Positions 1 to 7,687 of a stretch of DNA of 8,918 nucleotides are shown in pieces. This DNA comes from JBHJGS01 sp050331575 (GTDB taxonomy: Bacteria > Pseudomonadota > Alphaproteobacteria > Sphingomonadales > Rhodothalassiaceae). The DNA lies in NCBI GenBank assembly GCA_050331575.1, contig JBHJGS010000017.1:1-8918 (forward strand). The letters are read 5' to 3'. Every line of letters begins with the position of its first letter. Position 1 is the stretch's first letter. Made by a program: the position numbers and the translations under genes. The notes under the pieces are model-generated. The model saw only the letters and a program-made list of their open reading frames with translations, was not told the DNA's origin and did no database searches.

Positions 1-670
1 GTGCGGCCGCCGGCGGTGCCGTGGCCGCGGCCTTTGTCTCGTCGGAGCCTTCTTGGCCTGCGGCGTCGGCCTGCTTGGCCGCTGCTTCGGCCTTGGCCGC
101 CTGGTCTTTCTGGCGCGCTTCAGCGGCCTGCGCCAACTGTTCAAGGGCGCGGCGAACCTCGCCCAGCAGCGGCGCCTGATCGCCCAGCTTATCGGCCGCT
201 GCACCGTCGAGCTGGCGGATCAGCGCATAGGCGGCAACCGCTGCCTCATCGTCTGCTTCACTGGCCTTATGCGCGGCCAAAGGGTCGGCGAGATAATTGG
301 CGATCCAGCCAAGCGCGTTGGCACGGGCGCGCACGCGCTTCAGCGGTGGGAACAGATCGTCCCAATAGGTCTCGATCAGGTCGGTCAAGATCGTCAGGCC
401 GGCCTGGAGCCCGCACAGCCCCTCGGTTTCGTACAAGGCACAGCACAAGAAGGTGGCGATCTTCAGATCCTTGGATTTGTCCGCCAGGATCGCCCGCGAG
501 TGATCAGCGACCACGGCCCAATCCGGCCGATCGTCCGAGACGCTTTGAAGCTTGGCGATCTCCGCCTCAACCGCCTCGTAGGCCGGATCATATTTGGCAT
601 CCGCGCCCACCGGCGCAGCCCCCGGCACCGGCGTCCGGCCCAGACCGATGATCAGATCATCCGGTGCCAT
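1..670 (-). CDS. tssA: TssA, T6SS baseplate/tail assembly protein (ImpA N-terminal domain), 3' end outside the window
   Basis: Seen: reading leftward from the ATG at 668-670, the frame is open for 223 codons and runs off the window edge without a stop. Residues about 10-130 match the ImpA N-terminal domain: an early GADAKYDPAYEAVEAEI segment, a CCALYETEGLCGLQAGL helix near 76-92, then TYWDDLFPPLKRVRARANAL near 101-120. From about residue 175 the chain becomes an Ala/Lys/Glu/Gln-rich, probably helical or flexible linker, so the class-defining C-terminal domain is missing. Known: TssA contacts the baseplate and tail components and coordinates sheath and tube polymerisation in the cytoplasm. The start overlaps the end of tagF by 14 bases and has a strong ribosome binding site (675-682), so translation is probably coupled to tagF. 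The family is fairly secure; the TssA subtype cannot be told. Confidence 0.9.
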   Translation of the reverse strand, partial: MAPDDLIIGLGRTPVPGAAPVGADAKYDPAYEAVEAEIAKLQSVSDDRPDWAVVADHSRAILADKSKDLKIATFLCCALYETEGLCGLQAGLTILTDLIETYWDDLFPPLKRVRARANALGWIANYLADPLAAHKASEADDEAAVAAYALIRQLDGAAADKLGDQAPLLGEVRRALEQLAQAAEARQKDQAAKAEAAAKQADAAGQEGSDETKAAATAPPAAA

Positions 671-1361
671 CGCACCCCTCCTGCCCCCGCCAACCGGTCA
701 ACATCGCCTGGTAGCAGGCCGGATCCGGCAACCCGTCCAGCCGCACCAGACAGGGGTCGACCCGATCGGAGCCGTGCGTCCACCACAGGGCGCGCACCGG
801 CCCCATCATTTGGGCCAGCAGACAGCCGACCGGGCCGGCCGGCGCCGCGGCGCCGCCGTCCGGCAAGGTCCAGCCCAAACCGTGCGGCAGTGCTGCGACC
901 GCACCAGGCATTTGAGGCGCGCCCAAGGCCTGCACCTGCCGGTCCAACGCATCGCTGTCCAACCCATGACGCAAGGCATCCAATGCCGCAAACTCCGCGC
1001 GCGCCAACCAGTCCGCCGCAGCCCCCGCCCAAGCAAAGGCGCCCGGCCCGCTTGCCACAGCGATCATCAGGCTCAACGGAAATTGCCGGCCGACCCGGTC
1101 CACGCTCGGCATCATCACCCCGATCAGCGCCTCGGGCCCGGCCAGATCCGGGGCCAGAACAAAGCGCCAAATCGGGCTGGTCAGATAAATCTCGTCCCAC
1201 TCCGGGCCGAGTGCGGCCTGAGCCTGGTGCAGTGCAGGCTCCAGCCAGCCATCCCACGCCGCTTTCACCGCCTGGGGCACCCGGCGCGCCAGAAAGTCGC
1301 CATGCGCCGGCAGCTTGCCATAATAGCCGGGCAGCGTGGCGGTGATGGCGGCCGGGTCCAT
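657..1361 (-). CDS. tagF: TagF, T6SS-associated post-translational regulator
   Basis: A 234-residue protein with the TagF (DUF2094/SciT-like) signature. GYYGKLPAHGDF is at residues 12-23, SPIWRF at 62-67 and MPSVDRVGRQFPL at 84-96, and a C-terminal LWWTHGSD...GLP segment follows. The length is typical of stand-alone TagF. Known: TagF represses T6SS assembly after translation in Pseudomonas and Agrobacterium, in the latter through the FHA protein; it acts in the cytoplasm. In Agrobacterium it is fused to a PppA-type phosphatase, but here the protein stops right after the TagF domain and no phosphatase domain is present. The ATG lies two bases after the tssM stop, with a GGAAGA-like ribosome binding site (1371-1376) inside tssM. 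The 3' end overlaps tssA by 14 bases. I infer it acts with the tagH product encoded upstream. Confidence 0.93.
   Translation of the reverse strand: MDPAAITATLPGYYGKLPAHGDFLARRVPQAVKAAWDGWLEPALHQAQAALGPEWDEIYLTSPIWRFVLAPDLAGPEALIGVMMPSVDRVGRQFPLSLMIAVASGPGAFAWAGAAADWLARAEFAALDALRHGLDSDALDRQVQALGAPQMPGAVAALPHGLGWTLPDGGAAAPAGPVGCLLAQMMGPVRALWWTHGSDRVDPCLVRLDGLPDPACYQAMLTGWRGQEGCDGTG
675..682 (-). promoter_or_regulatory. Ribosome binding site of tssA, inside tagF
   Basis: On the minus strand AGGAGGGG precedes the tssA ATG, with the GGAGG core six bases upstream. It lies within the last codons of tagF and fixes the tssA start at 670, inside the upstream gene. Confidence 0.75.
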
Positions 1362-1363
1362 GC

Positions 1364-4300
1364 CTAAAGCTCTTCCACGCAGCGGAACCGGGTCAGCCGG
1401 TCCAGATCAAAGGGATTTTCCACGCTGGCCGCGCGCAGCTCATAGACCGTGCGCAGGCCTTCCGCGCTGAAGCTGACCTGATAGCGGTCCGAGCCTGCCA
1501 CTTGCGCCACCTTGGCCCGGTTGAGCAGCCGGAACCAGGACCACGGCCCGTCGGTGGCAACCCCGGCGGACTGGCCGCCGCCGATGGTGGCGAAGGTCAC
1601 GGTGGAGCGGTTGGTGTCGCCGCTGCCCGGCCAGGTGACGGTTTCCAGCCGCTGCGGCCCGTGCTGATAGATCAGCCGCTGGTCATTGATCTGCACCTGC
1701 ACCTGGGCTGCCTGGCGGTCCAGATACAACGGCCGCATGTCGAACCGCACCGACGGCGATGCGCCGTTGGCGAAGAACAGCCGGCGGATCTCGTCGGCCA
1801 ATTCAAACTGCGCCAGCGCCTGTTGCGATAGCCCCAGGCGCACGCCCCCGGTGGACTTCAGCTGCCACGGCCGAACGCTGGTATCCACGAACGGCGCCAG
1901 ATTGGCCTGGAAGAACTGGTCCAGCATGCCCTGCGGCCCGAAAAAGGCGGTGAAGTCGGACAGATTGACGTCCTCATTGCTGTTCAGATCCATCGGGAAG
2001 CGGGCGGTCACGGCGCGCCGGCAGAATGGCAGGATTTCGTCTTTCCAGACCTGATTGACCCGGCCGCGCGCATCGCGCAGCGTCAAGGCCGACGCCTGCT
2101 GGACCACGTCGCGCAGCCACCGGCGGATCGGTTCGGGCTGCTGGTCGGCGGCCAGTTCCACCCGCCGCATGATGCCGCGGGTCTTGTCGGTATCCGCGGC
2201 CGCGGCCAGGCCGGCATCACCGCTGCCGGACAAGGCATCCAGGTCCGACAAATGAACATAAAGGTCGTTGAGCGGCTGCGCCATGGCTTGCCCCAGCGGC
2301 GTGCCGGCCCGGCCTTGGCCGGCGAGGCTGTCGCGGAGGGGTTGAAACGCCAGGTCAATGCGGGCGGCGGGGTCTGCCGCAGCATCGGGCGCAGCGGCAT
2401 CGAGCAGCCGGCCCAGCCCGCTTTGCACCCGGCCGGTCAAGCCGCCTTGGGGATTGGCGGATTGCGGCGGAGTATAGCGGGGTCCGGTCAGCTTGGTCTG
2501 TTCGGCTACCGCAACAGCGAGCTTGACCAAAGGCGATGACTGGCCACTCAGGCGCTGAACCACTGCGGCGCCATCACCGAAGGACCGGAACGGCCGCACC
2601 GATATTCCGCCCAAGTGATGCTGCCAGATGCGCTCATAGTCGCGCGCATAAAGATCGAGCACCGCCAAGCGAAGTTGGCGCGGATCACCGGTGTCGCTTT
2701 GCCGCTCGTAGGCCGGGCCCAGAACCCAGGATTGCTGGCGCGCCAGATTGACCATCAAGGTCAGCTGCCCGACCACCGCCTTCTCATAGCCGTCGCGCGT
2801 GAACAATCCAGGCACCGTTGCCGGGGCATCGCCCAGACCGGCATTGAACAGGCGGCTGTCGGTGTCGCCCAAAGCGGCCACGGGGCTGAACGCGGGCAGG
2901 CCCATGCGCAGGCCCTGCCATTTCAGCCGGCCATAGACTCGCTGGGCCTGGCTCAAGGCCAGCAATTCGTTGCGCGCCTGGGCGACCAGGGCCTCGTCCA
3001 TCGGCAGCGGATCGAACGGATGGGTCAGCAGCGCCCGCAGATGCGCAAGAATGGCCTCGCGGTCCTCGCGATTGGCCTCCCCCGGGAACAGGCCGGCCCA
3101 GTCCTGCAAGACCCAATCGAGCACGGCGTCTTCATTGTAGCGACTGGGCGCGCCCAACATCAGATAGATGCGCAAGGCCTCGAACAGGAAATCCTTGTCG
3201 TCGGCGCCGGCGGAGATTTGCCGTTCCAACCGCTGCACCACTTGCGGCAGCAGCACGCCCTGCAAGGCGCGCAGATACGCGTCCTCCGCCGCCGCGCCCA
3301 GCTTGGGCCGCTGGCTTAGGCCCAGACCCTGCAAGAAGGGCGTGCCGGGATCGGCATAGCCGCCGGGGATCTGCCGCAGCAAATCCAGATAGGGCCGGGC
3401 GGACAAGGCGGAGCGGTCGCCATGCACCAGCGCGTCGGCCGCGGCGTCATAGTCGGCGATATTGGCCTCAACCCGGCTGATATAGCGTTCATTGGCGAAA
3501 TAGCCGTTGATCCAAAGGCCGGCCATCACAATGGTGGCGACGCCGGCGCCGGCATAGGCACCACGCTCCATCCAATGGCGATTGCGCGCGAAAAAGCCGG
3601 TAGAGCCAACCAGGTCAGATTCGCGGAACACCAGATCGCGCAACAGCCGGGTGACGAAATAGCTGCGCCCCCGCCCGGAAAAGGCCGGCATCGCTGCGGA
3701 GGGCAGACGGAAATGCGCGCTGACAGCGCCGATCAGCCGGTCGATCGGGGTGCCCTGCTGGGTGCCGCTGGTGAAATAGACCCCGCGCAGCATGGCAGTG
3801 TCCTCGAACCGGCTGGACCCGAACGCCTCGGTCAGGAACTCGTCCAGCCCCGCCTTCAAGCTGGCCATTTGGGCCGGAAAGCCGTGGATGGCGCCGCGCC
3901 GGCCCGGGTCGCGCTCCTGATACAGCGCCGGCAACAGGCGTTCCTCCAGCCGGTCGATCAGGCCTTGAAACTGCTGGTCGAATTGGCTCAGCGGCGCCTC
4001 GCCCGGTGAGAATGTCACGCCCCAAACCTGGGCCCGCTCCTCCCGGCCCAGATCGCCGAAAAACTCCACAAAGCCGTTCAACAGATCCGCCTTTGTGAAC
4101 ATGACATAGACCGGCACACGCAGCTTGAGATGCTCGTACAACTCCTTCAGGCGAGCGCGCACCGCGCGGGCATGCGCCAGCCGTTCGCGCGGATGCAGCT
4201 GGCACAGGTCGACCAGCGAGAACACCACCATGACGCCATCGATCGGGCGCCGGCGGCGATGCCGTTTCAACAGCGAAAGAAAGCCGCCCCAGGCCGCCTT

Positions 4301-4903
4301 GTCGACGCTTTGGTCACTGTCCTGGGTGGTGTAGCGCCCGGCCGTGTCCAGCAGCACCGCCTCGTCGGTGAACCACCAGTCGCAGTTGCGCGTGCCGCCG
4401 ACGCCGCGCACCGCATCATCGCCGAAGCGATCCTTCAGCGGAAAATTCAGCCCGCAATTCTTCAACAGCGTGGTCTTGCCCGATCCCGGCGGGCCGATCA
4501 CGACATACCAAGGCAGCTGATACAACAGCCGCCGGCCGCCGCCCAGCCGCGCCTTCTTCAACACCTGCGCGGCCTCGTCGAAGCGCTCCTTCAAGGCGGC
4601 GATCTCCTCAGCGGAGGCATCGCTGTGCGGCTCCGGCCCCGGCGCGCTGTCCGCCAGGCTGGTCAGCACCTGCTTGTTGGTTTTCTGGCGCTTCAACAGC
4701 AGAAGCAGGCTGATGATCGCCCAGACCAAAACCAGCAGCAAGATGGTGATGATGCGCGCGGCGGGCGACAGAAGCGGAACGGCCCCGGCAATGGCGATCA
4801 GCGGGCCCAAAAACCAGATCATTGCGCTGACGAACGCCAGCCCCAGGATCGACAGAAACCAGCGGTTGGTCAGAAAGCGGCCGATGCTCTTGAACAGTTT
4901 CAC
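1364..4903 (-). CDS. tssM: TssM (IcmF family), T6SS inner-membrane complex protein with intact P-loop
   Basis: An 1179-residue protein, full length for TssM. Two N-terminal membrane segments are visible (about 15-42 and 50-70), and a third at about 447-466. Between the second and third lies the cytoplasmic NTPase-like domain: Walker A GPPGSGKT at 137-144, LLDTAGRY at 184-191 (Walker B/G3-like) and FTKAD at 269-273. The long remainder is the periplasmic IcmF-related region. Known: TssM spans the inner membrane, binds TssL, and reaches through the periplasm to the lipoprotein TssJ. Its P-loop is degenerate in some systems but canonical here. The start is GTG (4901-4903), 14 bases after the tssL stop with a GGGGCGGGA purine-rich stretch between; the next in-frame Met is residue 28, which would cut into the first membrane segment. 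The tagF ATG follows the stop by two bases. Confidence 0.97.
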   Translation of the reverse strand: MKLFKSIGRFLTNRWFLSILGLAFVSAMIWFLGPLIAIAGAVPLLSPAARIITILLLVLVWAIISLLLLLKRQKTNKQVLTSLADSAPGPEPHSDASAEEIAALKERFDEAAQVLKKARLGGGRRLLYQLPWYVVIGPPGSGKTTLLKNCGLNFPLKDRFGDDAVRGVGGTRNCDWWFTDEAVLLDTAGRYTTQDSDQSVDKAAWGGFLSLLKRHRRRRPIDGVMVVFSLVDLCQLHPRERLAHARAVRARLKELYEHLKLRVPVYVMFTKADLLNGFVEFFGDLGREERAQVWGVTFSPGEAPLSQFDQQFQGLIDRLEERLLPALYQERDPGRRGAIHGFPAQMASLKAGLDEFLTEAFGSSRFEDTAMLRGVYFTSGTQQGTPIDRLIGAVSAHFRLPSAAMPAFSGRGRSYFVTRLLRDLVFRESDLVGSTGFFARNRHWMERGAYAGAGVATIVMAGLWINGYFANERYISRVEANIADYDAAADALVHGDRSALSARPYLDLLRQIPGGYADPGTPFLQGLGLSQRPKLGAAAEDAYLRALQGVLLPQVVQRLERQISAGADDKDFLFEALRIYLMLGAPSRYNEDAVLDWVLQDWAGLFPGEANREDREAILAHLRALLTHPFDPLPMDEALVAQARNELLALSQAQRVYGRLKWQGLRMGLPAFSPVAALGDTDSRLFNAGLGDAPATVPGLFTRDGYEKAVVGQLTLMVNLARQQSWVLGPAYERQSDTGDPRQLRLAVLDLYARDYERIWQHHLGGISVRPFRSFGDGAAVVQRLSGQSSPLVKLAVAVAEQTKLTGPRYTPPQSANPQGGLTGRVQSGLGRLLDAAAPDAAADPAARIDLAFQPLRDSLAGQGRAGTPLGQAMAQPLNDLYVHLSDLDALSGSGDAGLAAAADTDKTRGIMRRVELAADQQPEPIRRWLRDVVQQASALTLRDARGRVNQVWKDEILPFCRRAVTARFPMDLNSNEDVNLSDFTAFFGPQGMLDQFFQANLAPFVDTSVRPWQLKSTGGVRLGLSQQALAQFELADEIRRLFFANGASPSVRFDMRPLYLDRQAAQVQVQINDQRLIYQHGPQRLETVTWPGSGDTNRSTVTFATIGGGQSAGVATDGPWSWFRLLNRAKVAQVAGSDRYQVSFSAEGLRTVYELRAASVENPFDLDRLTRFRCVEEL

Positions 4904-4917
4904 GACGCGTCCCGCCC

Positions 4918-6309
4918 CTAATAGATCGTCAGTTCGATATCGATGCGCCGGTTCTGTGCCCGGCCCTCAGCCGTATCATTGTCGGCGATCGGCTGTTGGT
5001 CGGCCCGGCCTTCCGCAATCAGTTTTGACGGCGGGTCGGCATAGCCGCGCATCGCCGCCACCACCGTCTGCGCCCGGGCCGTGGACAGGTGCCAGTTGGA
5101 CGGGTAGCGCAGAGTGCGGATTGGCTGGTCGTCGGTGTGCCCGGCGACCACGATTGGGCCTGGCAGATCGCCGACGGCGCGGCCGACCCGGTCGACCAGC
5201 GCCCGGGCCGGGCCGGTCAGCTGCGCGCTGCCGGACGCGAACAGGCCCTGGCCCGGCACCCGCAGGGTCAGGTTCGGGCCGTCGGTCAACAGCTGCACCG
5301 CGCCGCTGGACAGATCCGGCGCCAGCGCCTGGCGCACGCCGGCGATGCGGTCCTGGCGCGAGGGACCGGGGCTGGACACAAGTGTCTGCGGCTGCGGTTG
5401 CGGAGCGGCAATTGCCGCGGCCGGTCGCTCCCGGCCGAGCTGAGCCAGCCGCCCGAAAGCGGCATCGCTGGACGCGTTCAACGCCAGATTAAACCCGACC
5501 AAGATCAAGGTCATGATGCCCAGGGCGCCGGCCCACACCACCCATAGCGGCACAAGCTTGGCCACGCGCGGGCGCTTGTCGGTCAGCCCGCGCCACTGCG
5601 GCGACAACTCGCGCTCAAATTCGCCGCGCTGGGCCCGAATGGTCTGGAACAGGCCCTGTTCGATCCGATCCAATTGCTCGCGGCCGCGGTCCACTGCACC
5701 GAAGCGGCCCATGAACCCCAGACTGATGCAGACATACAGCACTTCCAGCGCATCGATCGTGGCGCCGGGCTGATTGGTCAGTTCGTTGAGCAGATGGAAC
5801 ACCCGCTCACCGCCGGTGGTGTCGCCGTGGATCAGCGACAAAACGGTCTGCTGGCCCCAGCCGGCAGTCGCCCCCCAGGGCGTGCGCATGACGGTTTCGT
5901 CGATCAGCGCACAAATCGCATAGCTGGCCGCCTGAATATGCTGGTTCGGGATGCCGCTGCGCCGGGCTTGCGCCTCCATGCTGCGCACCTGGTCGACAAT
6001 ATCGCGCCGCAATTGCTGCGGATCCGGGTGATTGGGACTATTGCGCAATTGCCGAACCAGCGCGAACAGCTCACTGGCCGCCGCCAGCAACGGATTGCGA
6101 CCGCTATAAGCAGACAGCGGCGCGGTTTCCGTGGCGGTGGCGCTGTGCGATGCCTGGGACAGCGCTTGGGATGGCGCCTGGGCCGGTGCTTGGGATGGCG
6201 CTTGGGATGGCGCGGCCGGCTGAGCCGGAGCGGGGGCCTGCTGCATCCGCGTGCCGCCCGGGGTCGGCATGATCACGGTCCGGTCTTGCTGGCTGGGTCC
6301 ATCCGCCAT
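4918..6309 (-). CDS. tssL: TssL (DotU family) with C-terminal OmpA peptidoglycan-binding domain
   Basis: A 463-residue protein. Residues 1-22 carry DRTVIMPTPGG (9-19). Residues 25-60 are an Ala/Pro/Ser/Gln linker with a tetrapeptide repeat. The DotU cytoplasmic domain spans about 68-245, including ALIDETVMRTPWG and a LNEL...LEVLYVCISLGFMGRF block. A single membrane segment is at about 252-277. The C-terminal third is OmpA-like: GHTDDQPI at 390-397, NWHLSTARA at 405-413, NRRIDIEL at 453-460. Known: TssL anchors the T6SS in the inner membrane with TssM and receives the TssK baseplate; the OmpA extension makes it the type that can grip peptidoglycan itself. In Agrobacterium an N-terminal Thr of TssL is phosphorylated and bound by Fha; Thr11 here is the likely counterpart (inference). 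The ATG is four bases after the tssK stop, with AAGAGG seven bases upstream. Confidence 0.97.
   Translation of the reverse strand: MADGPSQQDRTVIMPTPGGTRMQQAPAPAQPAAPSQAPSQAPAQAPSQALSQASHSATATETAPLSAYSGRNPLLAAASELFALVRQLRNSPNHPDPQQLRRDIVDQVRSMEAQARRSGIPNQHIQAASYAICALIDETVMRTPWGATAGWGQQTVLSLIHGDTTGGERVFHLLNELTNQPGATIDALEVLYVCISLGFMGRFGAVDRGREQLDRIEQGLFQTIRAQRGEFERELSPQWRGLTDKRPRVAKLVPLWVVWAGALGIMTLILVGFNLALNASSDAAFGRLAQLGRERPAAAIAAPQPQPQTLVSSPGPSRQDRIAGVRQALAPDLSSGAVQLLTDGPNLTLRVPGQGLFASGSAQLTGPARALVDRVGRAVGDLPGPIVVAGHTDDQPIRTLRYPSNWHLSTARAQTVVAAMRGYADPPSKLIAEGRADQQPIADNDTAEGRAQNRRIDIELTIY
6154..6213 (-). repeat. Five-copy 12-base tandem repeat encoding APSQ-type units in TssL
   Basis: Five consecutive in-frame 12-base units encode APSQ, APSQ, APAQ, APSQ and ALSQ (TssL residues about 33-52). 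Two adjacent units (6190-6213) are identical and the others differ by a few bases. It builds a flexible linker between the N-terminal Thr motif and the DotU domain. Copy number could vary between strains without a frameshift. Confidence 0.85.
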
Positions 6310-6313
6310 GGCG

Positions 6314-7639
6314 CTACCTCTTGATCGCCCAAAGCGACAAGGACAGGTTCGGCGCCTCGCCCGGGACGTGGATGGCGATCGCGCCGGACTGATTGAGATC
6401 CTGCCAGGCCGGGCTGTTGGTATCCAAATCGAAATAGGCGCCTTCGCTCATGTCCGGCAGCTGCCTGGGCGCTGCCGCCAGGCGCGTCAAGGTGATGCCG
6501 GGCAGGGCCATATTGACCAGTTGCGAGATCTTCTCCGCAGCGCCAACCTTGGCCTGGCCGGACAGCAGCTGGATCAGCCGATCCGCCGGCAGGTCCGCGC
6601 TGACCCCCAGCACGAACCGGGCCTGGGAGAGCAGCGTGCGGTCCGCGATGATGCCGCGGCTGACCCCGTAGCGGTTCGGCCCCTGCAACTCGATACGCAC
6701 CACCCGGCTTTCGATTTCCAGGCTCAATGCCTGACGGATCGCCGCCTTGATCGGCTGGAAGGTTTGCGCCAGGGCGTCATGGTCATACGCCGGCTGCAAA
6801 TGCGGTCGGCGCGCCTCCGGATCGAAGGTCGCCAGTTCGCCGGCCAGCGGCAGCAATTCGCGATAAAGATCTTCCGGGTGCAGATGCGGCCGCCCGGCCA
6901 GATAGGCGATCAGCGGCTCATAGCGGTTGATCATCTGCAGCAGGAGAAATTCCGAAATCTCGCTGGTGCCGCGCCCGCTGCTGGTCACCTTCTCCTTCAA
7001 AGCATCGCCGCGCTGGTGCAGCATGCCGGCCACCTCGGTGAGAAACCCCGAAAGGCCGTCATGCAGCCGGCAGTCCAGCGCCGGCGGAATGAAACTGTCG
7101 TCCAGCGTGATCACCCGTTCAGCGGTGACCTGGCGAACCTTCGCAACCGCCATGGCCTGATGGCCTTGTCGATCTTGCCCGGCATGCATCAGCCGAAACC
7201 GCGGCGCGGCGGTGGCGATGCGCACCTCGCCTTCCTCGGCGCTGACATCACGGGCCGGCACCTCGCTCAAGGCGAATGGCGCCATGCTATCGGCGCTGTC
7301 CGCCGCGTCGATCTGGCGGCCGTTGGACGGGACCGGCAGGCACAAATAGATCTGCGCATCGCGCACCGCTTCGGTCAGTTCCAGGGCGAGCGAGGCGTCA
7401 TTGTCCTGCGGCAGGTGAAAGGCGGTACCGTCGGGCAGAATGCCTTCTGCCCCGGCCAGGCGGATCTGACCGATCTTCAGCGCGTCACGATCCAACGTCA
7501 GCGAATGGAATCCCCAACGGCAGCATTGCACACCGGCAAGGGCCCGGCGCACGGCGGCGGTCATGTGCCGGTCTTGCTGCTGGAAATGCTGCGGTCGGAG
7601 AAACATGCCTTCCGACCAGACCACCTTATTCACTGACAT
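6314..7639 (-). CDS. tssK: TssK, T6SS baseplate protein
   Basis: A 441-residue protein, normal length for TssK. It begins with the highly conserved TssK opening VVWSEGMFLRPQHFQQQDRH at residues 5-24. The rest has the expected family features, including a FLLLQMINRYEPLIAYLA helix and a C-terminal DTNSPAWQDLNQSG...NLSLSLWAIKR segment. Known: TssK is a trimeric cytoplasmic baseplate component, structurally related to phage receptor-binding proteins. It links TssE/F/G wedges to the TssL/TssM membrane complex. The frame is open upstream to an ATG at 7666, which would add nine residues (MRDGTPGDT). I chose 7639 because family members start just before the VVWSEGMFLRPQHF motif and because a clean AGGAG lies five bases upstream. 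The upstream ATG also has a purine-rich site, so it cannot be excluded. tssL follows after four bases. Confidence 0.95.
   Translation of the reverse strand: MSVNKVVWSEGMFLRPQHFQQQDRHMTAAVRRALAGVQCCRWGFHSLTLDRDALKIGQIRLAGAEGILPDGTAFHLPQDNDASLALELTEAVRDAQIYLCLPVPSNGRQIDAADSADSMAPFALSEVPARDVSAEEGEVRIATAAPRFRLMHAGQDRQGHQAMAVAKVRQVTAERVITLDDSFIPPALDCRLHDGLSGFLTEVAGMLHQRGDALKEKVTSSGRGTSEISEFLLLQMINRYEPLIAYLAGRPHLHPEDLYRELLPLAGELATFDPEARRPHLQPAYDHDALAQTFQPIKAAIRQALSLEIESRVVRIELQGPNRYGVSRGIIADRTLLSQARFVLGVSADLPADRLIQLLSGQAKVGAAEKISQLVNMALPGITLTRLAAAPRQLPDMSEGAYFDLDTNSPAWQDLNQSGAIAIHVPGEAPNLSLSLWAIKR
6317..6322 (-). promoter_or_regulatory. Ribosome binding site of tssL
   Basis: AAGAGG on the minus strand lies seven bases upstream of the tssL ATG and sits inside the last codons of tssK. 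It supports the ATG at 6309 as the start and indicates translational coupling to tssK. Confidence 0.6.
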
Positions 7640-7644
7640 GGTGT

Positions 7645-7649
7645 CTCCT
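7645..7649 (-). promoter_or_regulatory. Ribosome binding site deciding the tssK start
   Basis: AGGAG on the minus strand lies five bases upstream of the ATG at 7637-7639. A second purine-rich run, AAGGAAGGGG (7670-7679), precedes an in-frame ATG at 7664-7666. The 7639 start is preferred because the protein then begins as TssK family members do. Confidence 0.65.
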
Positions 7650-7687
7650 GGGGTCCCGTCCCGCATCGGCCCCTTCCTTGTCTCGGC

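Noticed and set aside
657..1361. TagF-PppA fusion as in Agrobacterium
   Set aside because: The protein ends at residue 234 after the TagF domain; no PP2C-type phosphatase motifs follow in any frame, and the next gene is tssA.
6251..7636. A 461-codon open frame on the plus strand opposite tssK, and a 430-codon one at 53-1345 opposite tssA/tagF
   Set aside because: They are antisense to well-recognised T6SS genes, have Arg/Gln/Pro/Ala-rich low-complexity translations with no family resemblance, and are expected from high-GC coding DNA where the opposite strand has few stops.
7640..7687. Internal promoter or terminator in the tssJ-tssK gap
   Set aside because: The 48 bases hold two ribosome-binding-like sequences and an ATG, but no convincing -35/-10 pair and only a weak GGGG/CCCC pairing.
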